Below are positions 52,212 to 57,196 of a stretch of 57,196 bases of DNA, in pieces (position 1 is the stretch's first letter; the number at the start of each line of letters is the position of its first letter). The position numbers were made by a program, and so were the translations under genes. The DNA lies in the NCBI GenBank assembly GCA_035296965.1, contig DATGZX010000022.1, positions 1 to 57,196 on the forward strand, written 5' to 3'. This DNA comes from DATGZX01 sp035296965 (GTDB lineage: Bacteria > Planctomycetota > Planctomycetia > Gemmatales > Gemmataceae). The notes beneath the pieces are model-generated. The model did not search any database. It worked only from the letters and a program-made list of their open reading frames with translations, and had not been told where the DNA came from.

Positions 52212-53573
52212 ATGGTGAGATCGCGATGGATAGCTGGCGGAGTCGTTTGCAGCCTCCTATTGATCGCGCCCTCGCTGCGCGCCGCGGACTCGGCTGCGGC
52301 CGAGCGTGGCCGGAAGGCGCTCCTGGGCCGCGCGTTCAATCCACCAAGCTGGAGCGTTGACGCGTACAAAAATGTGTGGCGGCGTTGGGAGACAAGCACA
52401 CAGCGTGCGCCCAGCAATTTTAGCGAGGCCTTCCTCAAGCGCTACGGCTTGCACGCCGCTCCGTATCCCAACGGCGGCTATCCGATGGGCCTTCGCGAAG
52501 TGGCTGGCCTGTTCTCCCGCGGCATCAGCAACGACTGCCTGATCTGCCATGGCGGCTCCATTGCCGGCCGGAGCTACGTCGGCCTGGGCAATGCTTCTCT
52601 CGATATTCAAGCCCTCTTCGAGGATCTGGCTGCCGCCGATGGCCGCTCACCGCGGCTCCCGTTCACATTCACGAATGTCCGCGGCACGTCGGAGGCGGGA
52701 GCAATGGCAGTCTTCCTGCTTGGCTGGCGTGATCCCGATTTGCGGATGCGCACTTCACGAGCAGAATTTATTTTGCGCGATGATCTGTGCGAGGATGTGC
52801 CGGCCTGGTGGCTGCTGAAAAAAAAGAAGACTATGTACTATACGGGCAGTACCGACGCGCGCTCCGTGCGCTCGCTCATGCAGTTCATGCTCAGCCCGCT
52901 GACGCTGCCTTCGACATTCGACCGGGAGGAAGCGACTTTCAAAGACATCCAGGCGTACATTCTCAGCCTGCAGCCGCCCAAATATCCCTTCCCGGTAAAC
53001 CGCACCCTGGCGCACAAGGGTGAGGGGCTATTCGTCAAAACGTGCGCCCGCTGCCACGGCACCTATGGGGAGCAGTGGACGTATCCGAACAAGATTGTCT
53101 CACTCGACGTTATCGGCACCGATCCGAACCGTTACGAAGGGATCTCCGAGGCATTCGCGGCGTATTACAATAAGAGCTGGTTCGGGCAGGAAAAGCCGGG
53201 CTGGCTCGGCGACGATTTTCAGGCGCGCACTACGGCAGGTTATCAAGCGCCGCCGCTCGACGGCATCTGGGCCACGGCACCCTATCTCCACAATGGCTCC
53301 GTTCCCACCGTCTATGATCTCCTGAATTCCGCGGGGCGGCCGCAACGTTTCACGCGCTCCTACAGCACGGCAAAGGGGGCGTATGACCCGGTCAAGCTTG
53401 GCTGGAAAGTACAGATCCTCGACCACCCGGCAGATCCTGCGCTTCCCATCCTGGAACGCAGAAAAGTCTACGACACGACGCAGCCCGGCCGGCGCAACAG
53501 CGGCCACACTTTTGGCGACGCGCTCGCCGAAGATGAGCGCATGGCCATCATCGAATATCTAAAGACCTTGTAG
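52212..53573 (+). CDS. Secreted di-heme cytochrome c-type protein
   Basis: A 453-residue protein with a signal peptide (cleavage near LRAADS). The first heme-binding motif is CLICHGGSIAGRSYVGLGN (CxxCH, about residue 108). The second is LFVKTCARCHGTYGEQWTYP (about 280), followed by candidate axial Met/His regions. The C-terminal APPLDGIWATAPYLHNGSVP with TVYDLL is typical of the cytochrome c peroxidase/RoxA-like di-heme families found in Planctomycetota. It would act as a periplasmic electron carrier or oxidase. The start is ATG 52212. The redox partner is not in the window. Confidence 0.85.
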   Translation: MVRSRWIAGGVVCSLLLIAPSLRAADSAAAERGRKALLGRAFNPPSWSVDAYKNVWRRWETSTQRAPSNFSEAFLKRYGLHAAPYPNGGYPMGLREVAGLFSRGISNDCLICHGGSIAGRSYVGLGNASLDIQALFEDLAAADGRSPRLPFTFTNVRGTSEAGAMAVFLLGWRDPDLRMRTSRAEFILRDDLCEDVPAWWLLKKKKTMYYTGSTDARSVRSLMQFMLSPLTLPSTFDREEATFKDIQAYILSLQPPKYPFPVNRTLAHKGEGLFVKTCARCHGTYGEQWTYPNKIVSLDVIGTDPNRYEGISEAFAAYYNKSWFGQEKPGWLGDDFQARTTAGYQAPPLDGIWATAPYLHNGSVPTVYDLLNSAGRPQRFTRSYSTAKGAYDPVKLGWKVQILDHPADPALPILERRKVYDTTQPGRRNSGHTFGDALAEDERMAIIEYLKTL

Positions 53574-53634
53574 TCCCTTGCTTGCGTTTCCCGCCCGGTT
53601 GTTCCTAGTGGGCGCGCAACGCAAGCATCAAGGA

Positions 53635-54918
53635 CTACGAACCAGTGGGCCACTGTTCACACTTCTCCAATTCCGCTCGCGCCCCCACGAAGCGCGACCA
53701 ATCACGCTGAACCAAGTCTGCGTACGCCAACGCGAAGGCAAGCACTCGCTGGCAGAATGCCTCGCGATTTTCCAGGTCCGCCAGTGGATTGGTCAGGCCG
53801 ACGGCGCGTGTTATCGCACGCGCGTGGGTTCGCGCCAAAATACTTCCCTGCACCTGCGCCAGCTTCTCCAGCTCCGCGCTATTGTTCAACGTCTTGAAAT
53901 CAACCCGGCTATCCTGCGGTCCGATTTCGCGAGCCTGGAACGATTGGGCACCGTCCACGGCGAAACCCAGATACGGGCTGCTGGCGACCTGGGAGCAGCG
54001 CTGCATGGTAATCACGCGCTCCGCCCGGCCCACGAGCGCAGCCAGCTCAGTGTCGCGCTGGCGGTAGACATCGTATGCCGACGGTAGCGCTTCCTTGAAT
54101 TCGATCAGCACGTTGCGCGCATCCTTGGTGCCTTTGCCTGCCAGGAGCACGGCGTAGCGCAACCGCCCCATGCTGCCGATCCCGGCGACCCGGCCGCAAA
54201 CGTCATGGATCTCGTAGAAATCGGGTGTGGACGGAGCAGGCATCCGGCGGCAGTAATCTTCCAGAAGTCGCAGCGCCTGGGCACGCTCACCCTCCGGAAG
54301 ATTGAAGTAATGGGGAGATCGTTTGAGCCGGCGCTGTCCATTATCTTTTTCGGTCAATCGTCCGATGAAATCGGACCGCTTGGCGGCGGCAGCAGTCCGA
54401 ATCAGGTCGCTGACCGCGCGACAATCGTCCGGACTCGAGGCGTTGGAGCTGTACTCAACATCGCCTCCCTTCTTGAAGATGCGAGGCAACGTCTCTGCAT
54501 ATGCGGTCGCGGCGGCGAGCGCAACAACAACCGCTTTCTCCAAAGGATCGCCCCGCTCCCGTGCAGCCAGGAGCAGGCTCGTCGTCAAACGGCACACGTC
54601 GAAACCCGCGCGGCCCCGCGTGGTTTCGTCGAAATCGTTGATGTAGTAATGAATCGCGTCGTCCGTCGCCTTGTACGTCCCATAATTCTCGCTGTGAATA
54701 TCGCCTACCAGGTCGATCTCCGCCCCACCCCCGGTCAAGAACAACGGTGCCGCCTCCGAGAGGTTGTCCAGTACATCGCGGGCAAAAACGTGGAAGGTGC
54801 CGCGAAAAAACGCGAAAGGGCTCTCGGCCATCCGGGCGACTTTGACGCGGAGAAGGTCCGGATTGCGTTGCGCAAACGGGCGGTTGAAGTTCATGAATTC
54901 GGCAATGAGGTCGCGCAC
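53635..54918 (-). CDS. DUF2252 protein
   Basis: A 427-residue cytoplasmic protein with the DUF2252 hallmarks. The N-terminal motif is RVKVARMAESPFAFFRGTFH. The nucleotide- or metal-binding-like loop is IDLVGDIHSENYGTYKATDD with INDFDETTRG. The C-terminal signature is DGAQSFQAREIGPQDSRVDF. The GDxHxxN and DFDE motifs recall aminoglycoside-phosphotransferase-like kinases, so a phosphotransfer reaction is possible, but the function is unknown. The GTG start at 54918 overlaps the TAG stop of the DUF985 gene (TAGTG), so the two are translationally coupled. Confidence 0.86.
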   Translation of the reverse strand: MRDLIAEFMNFNRPFAQRNPDLLRVKVARMAESPFAFFRGTFHVFARDVLDNLSEAAPLFLTGGGAEIDLVGDIHSENYGTYKATDDAIHYYINDFDETTRGRAGFDVCRLTTSLLLAARERGDPLEKAVVVALAAATAYAETLPRIFKKGGDVEYSSNASSPDDCRAVSDLIRTAAAAKRSDFIGRLTEKDNGQRRLKRSPHYFNLPEGERAQALRLLEDYCRRMPAPSTPDFYEIHDVCGRVAGIGSMGRLRYAVLLAGKGTKDARNVLIEFKEALPSAYDVYRQRDTELAALVGRAERVITMQRCSQVASSPYLGFAVDGAQSFQAREIGPQDSRVDFKTLNNSAELEKLAQVQGSILARTHARAITRAVGLTNPLADLENREAFCQRVLAFALAYADLVQRDWSRFVGARAELEKCEQWPTGS

Positions 54919-55427
54919 TACGATGCTCGTATTAGTCGGTCAATCTGGCTCGCAAACGCCGGGTAGCGAGCTATCAGGTAGTTTTTATCCGCCGGCTCGA
55001 AATCGGCAAAATCGAAGCCAGGCGCCACGGTCGTGCCCAGAAGGGCGAAAGATCCGCCGGGCGCCAACCTGCTGCCCTGCCATGTTCCGCGCGGAACCAC
55101 TAACTGAGGATGCTGTCCCGCATTCAAGTCGCTGCCCAGCATCACAACACGTCCCTCTCCGTCCGGCGGCAATTGCAGCATGTGCACCGGGTCGCCCAGA
55201 TAAAAGTGAAAGATTTCGTCCGTTGGCAGGCGGTGCAGCGCGGAAAAGGTCTCGGGCGTGAGGAGATAATAGATGGCAGTACACGCGGACTTATCCGTGT
55301 GATAGTGCGCCGCAAGTGCGCTTGCCGGCAAGCGGTCAGGCGCGCGGTAGGTTTCGCGATAATAGCCGCCTTCGAGCGGGAGGGGACGCAGATCGAGCAT
55401 GGCGATCAATTGTTGAGCTGTGAGCAT
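54918..55427 (-). CDS. DUF985 cupin protein
   Basis: A 169-residue protein of the DUF985 cupin family. It begins MLTAQQLIAMLDLRPLPLEG, followed by GYYRETYRAPDRLPASALAA and SACTAIYYLLTPETFSALHR, and its metal-site region is DEIFHFYLGDPVHMLQLPPD. The C-terminal PGFDFADFEPADKNYLIARY with PAF is a family hallmark. DUF985 proteins are small beta-barrels that may act on sugars or bind metal, and the function is open. ATG 55427 is preferred to the TTG upstream. Its stop overlaps the start of the DUF2252 gene. Confidence 0.9.
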   Translation of the reverse strand: MLTAQQLIAMLDLRPLPLEGGYYRETYRAPDRLPASALAAHYHTDKSACTAIYYLLTPETFSALHRLPTDEIFHFYLGDPVHMLQLPPDGEGRVVMLGSDLNAGQHPQLVVPRGTWQGSRLAPGGSFALLGTTVAPGFDFADFEPADKNYLIARYPAFASQIDRLIRAS

Positions 55428-55618
55428 TCTAATCCAGGCCAAGACGATTCTGGAATCCCTCTCCGAGCAACTACCGGCGGCAACCTGAACGATTCGCGGT
55501 CCGTCTCAATCTCTTTAATCCGCTTAGCCGATAAAAAAGATACGGGCAAGCCGCATCGAATCCTTGCACCGTGCGCCGTCGTCCCAGGACCGTTCTCCGA
55601 GATCCACGGAGCTGCTCG

Positions 55619-57022
55619 ATGGGTCGCTTGCTGAGGATTGCCCGTAACTGCTGCCTCCCGTTACCCTTGTGGCTGGCGGGATGCGCGCTTCTCTGTCGCA
55701 ATGAAGCGGGCACACAAGCCTCCTTGCCTCCCCAGGCTACCGCCGTTCCCGTTGGCAGTGTAACCCAGACTGCTTTGTCCGTACAGCAGGTTGGGTTCGT
55801 AGCACCGGCACAAGAATCATCCCTGGCCGAACTCCGCGAACTATCCCTGGACACATTGGTGAAAGAGGTCCTGGCGCGGAATCCCTCACTGGCGCAGATG
55901 GAAGCGGCGTGGCAAGCAGCCAGTGCTCGCTATCCACAGGTCACCTCCCTGGACGACCCCATGATTGGTGCCGCGCTGGCTCCCGGCTCGATCGGCTCCA
56001 ACGAAGTGGAGTTTGGTTACCGCCTCGAGATTTCTCAGAAGTATCTCTTCCCGGGAAAGCGAGCGCTGCGGGGCCAATCAGCCCTTGCCGAGGCCAGCGC
56101 CGCGGGGCACGACGTCGAAGATATGCGCCTCCAGCTGATCGAAAGCGCCAAGAGCGCATTTTACGATTATTACCTGGTGCAGCACGCTCTGTTCGTGAAC
56201 CGTGAAGGCCTGGGCCTGCTCCAGGAGTTTCGGCAGAATGCCGAGACGCGCTACAAGACCGGCCTGGCTCCGCAGCAGGACGTGCTTCAGGGCGAGGTGG
56301 AACTCGGCAAGCAGCGCGGACGACAGCTGAGCCTGGAACGCACGCAGCGCATCGCCATCGCCCGCATCAATACGCTTCTTCACACCCCGCCGGATTCGCC
56401 ACTGCCCCCGGCGCCCGAACAGATCCAGATGGCCGAGCCTTTGCCGGATGCCCAGGCACTACGCGCCCGCGCACTGGCGCAACGACCCGACTTGCTGGCG
56501 CTGGCGGATCGCTTGCGCGCCGAAGAAGCCGCACTGGCTCTGGCTCGGAAGGAATACTACCCCGACGTGGAGGCCACGGCTGCCTACGACACGATCATGG
56601 GAAACGGCCCGACGAGGGACCTGGCTGGACAAATCGGCATCCGCGTGAACCTGCCTGTTCGTCGTGAACGGCGCTCGGCGGCCGTAGCCGAGGCCGAGGC
56701 GCGCTTGGCCATGCGCCGCGCGGAACTGGCGAAACTGACGGACCAGATGAACCTGCAGGTGCAGGAGGCGTATGAGCATCTCATCGAAGCCGAGAAAGTC
56801 GTGCAATTGTATCGCAGTACGATCCTGCCCGCCGCCCAAAGCAACGTGCGCGCCGCGCAATCCGCCTACATGACAGGAAAGACGCCGTTTCTCAGCCTGA
56901 TCGAAGCAGAACGCAGTTTGCTGGAGCTGCGCGATCGCTATTACGAGTCGGTGGCCGGCTACTTTCGGCGCCGGGCAGGTTTGGAACGCATGACGGGTGG
57001 AGTGCTGCCGCCCGCGACCTAG
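55619..57022 (+). CDS. TolC-family outer-membrane lipoprotein of an efflux system
   Basis: A 467-residue protein from ATG 55619, with GGAG seven bases upstream. The signal peptide ends in a lipobox, PLWLAGCALLC (Cys20). Two repeated helical TolC/OEP domains follow: EVLARNPSLAQMEAAWQAAS then SAKSAFYDYYLVQHALFVNR, and LALARKEYYPDVEATAAYDT then EAYEHLIEAEKVVQLYRSTI. It forms the outer-membrane channel of RND-type or heavy-metal (CusC/CzcC-like) exporters. The partner pump and adaptor may lie beyond the right edge, but an IS110-type transposase begins 144 bp after the stop. Confidence 0.9.
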   Translation: MGRLLRIARNCCLPLPLWLAGCALLCRNEAGTQASLPPQATAVPVGSVTQTALSVQQVGFVAPAQESSLAELRELSLDTLVKEVLARNPSLAQMEAAWQAASARYPQVTSLDDPMIGAALAPGSIGSNEVEFGYRLEISQKYLFPGKRALRGQSALAEASAAGHDVEDMRLQLIESAKSAFYDYYLVQHALFVNREGLGLLQEFRQNAETRYKTGLAPQQDVLQGEVELGKQRGRQLSLERTQRIAIARINTLLHTPPDSPLPPAPEQIQMAEPLPDAQALRARALAQRPDLLALADRLRAEEAALALARKEYYPDVEATAAYDTIMGNGPTRDLAGQIGIRVNLPVRRERRSAAVAEAEARLAMRRAELAKLTDQMNLQVQEAYEHLIEAEKVVQLYRSTILPAAQSNVRAAQSAYMTGKTPFLSLIEAERSLLELRDRYYESVAGYFRRRAGLERMTGGVLPPAT

Positions 57023-57165
57023 ATCACCGTGCGCGATCTTGCAGCAAACTCGTGTCGGGTGAAACTATGAAGGAGGCCGAAGCCGACTGGTGGAGTCCTT
57101 TGAGTTCGTGGTAAACCGGATATTGCGTGTTTAACAATATCAGTTTCCACAAAAGGAGAACCACC

Positions 57166-57196
57166 GTGAAGTACGTCGGCATCGACCTCCACAAAA
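57166..57196 (+). CDS. IS110-family transposase, first ten codons (partial)
   Basis: GTG 57166, preceded by AAAGGAGA, opens MKYVGIDLHK, the usual N-terminal sequence of IS110-type DEDD transposases (first Asp of the catalytic set). The window ends here. The 143 bp between the TolC gene and this start should contain the left end of the element, but IS110 ends lack clear inverted repeats and I cannot place the border. Confidence 0.75.
   Translation, partial: MKYVGIDLHK

Overview
The window most likely comes from a Planctomycetota chromosome, probably of the Gemmataceae type. The reasons are high-GC coding sequence, a PEP-CTERM protein, DUF1573, DUF11 and HEAT-repeat secreted proteins, a planctomycete-style DUF4058 gene, many GC-rich palindromic repeats, and mixed metabolic genes in short operons. 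This is inferred from protein content; no rRNA or marker gene is present.

Layout. 1-2871: end of an ABC-type operon (tail of one gene, then two FtsX/MacB-like permeases). 3139-7638: DUF1573 protein, a YugP-like zinc peptidase fused to TPRs, and a TlpA-like thioredoxin whose first active-site Cys codon is UGA, followed by a hairpin with bacterial SECIS geometry (a probable selenoprotein). 7778-13356 (minus): GT39-like glycosyltransferase, a Tyr/Gly-rich secreted protein, and two genes that look like the two halves of a copper amine oxidase. 13618-16380: large metzincin-type protease with a strong terminator. 16542-20570: accessory zone with a DUF4058 pseudogene, an unrecognised three-gene module ending in a Fic-like protein, and a DUF433/DUF5615 toxin-antitoxin pair with a truncated toxin. 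21326-26196: G6PDH, a large MscS-type channel with four repeated periplasmic modules, and a GlsB-type membrane protein. 26228-27663 (minus): a compact array of 16 tRNA genes. 28157-33145: small membrane proteins, a PEP-CTERM protein, a DUF11 protein, a perfect 35-bp inverted-repeat element and a CoxG-like protein. 33187-42582: acyl-CoA dehydrogenase, aldo/keto reductase, two HEAT proteins, a double TrkA-N channel protein and a CocE-type hydrolase. 42949-49647: a phosphonate-use cluster. 49764-57022: FIST and GNAT proteins, a cytochrome c, DUF2252 and DUF985 proteins, and a TolC-like lipoprotein. The first codons of an IS110-type transposase lie at the right edge.

How genes work together. The phosphonate cluster combines a TIGR03364-type FAD amine oxidase, a TIGR03351 phosphonatase-like hydrolase, a YncE/phosphoesterase protein and a one-chain fusion of an organophosphate (OPA-family) transporter with a PhnZ-type oxygenase that keeps every active-site residue. 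This suggests uptake and oxidative C-P cleavage of aminoalkylphosphonates. The strongest candidates for new biology are the UGA-containing TlpA protein, the transporter-PhnZ fusion, the three-gene Fic module, the split amine oxidase and the tRNA array. Several nested palindromic repeat families, one of them now inside a coding region, show that the intergenic space is shaped by mobile-like repeats.
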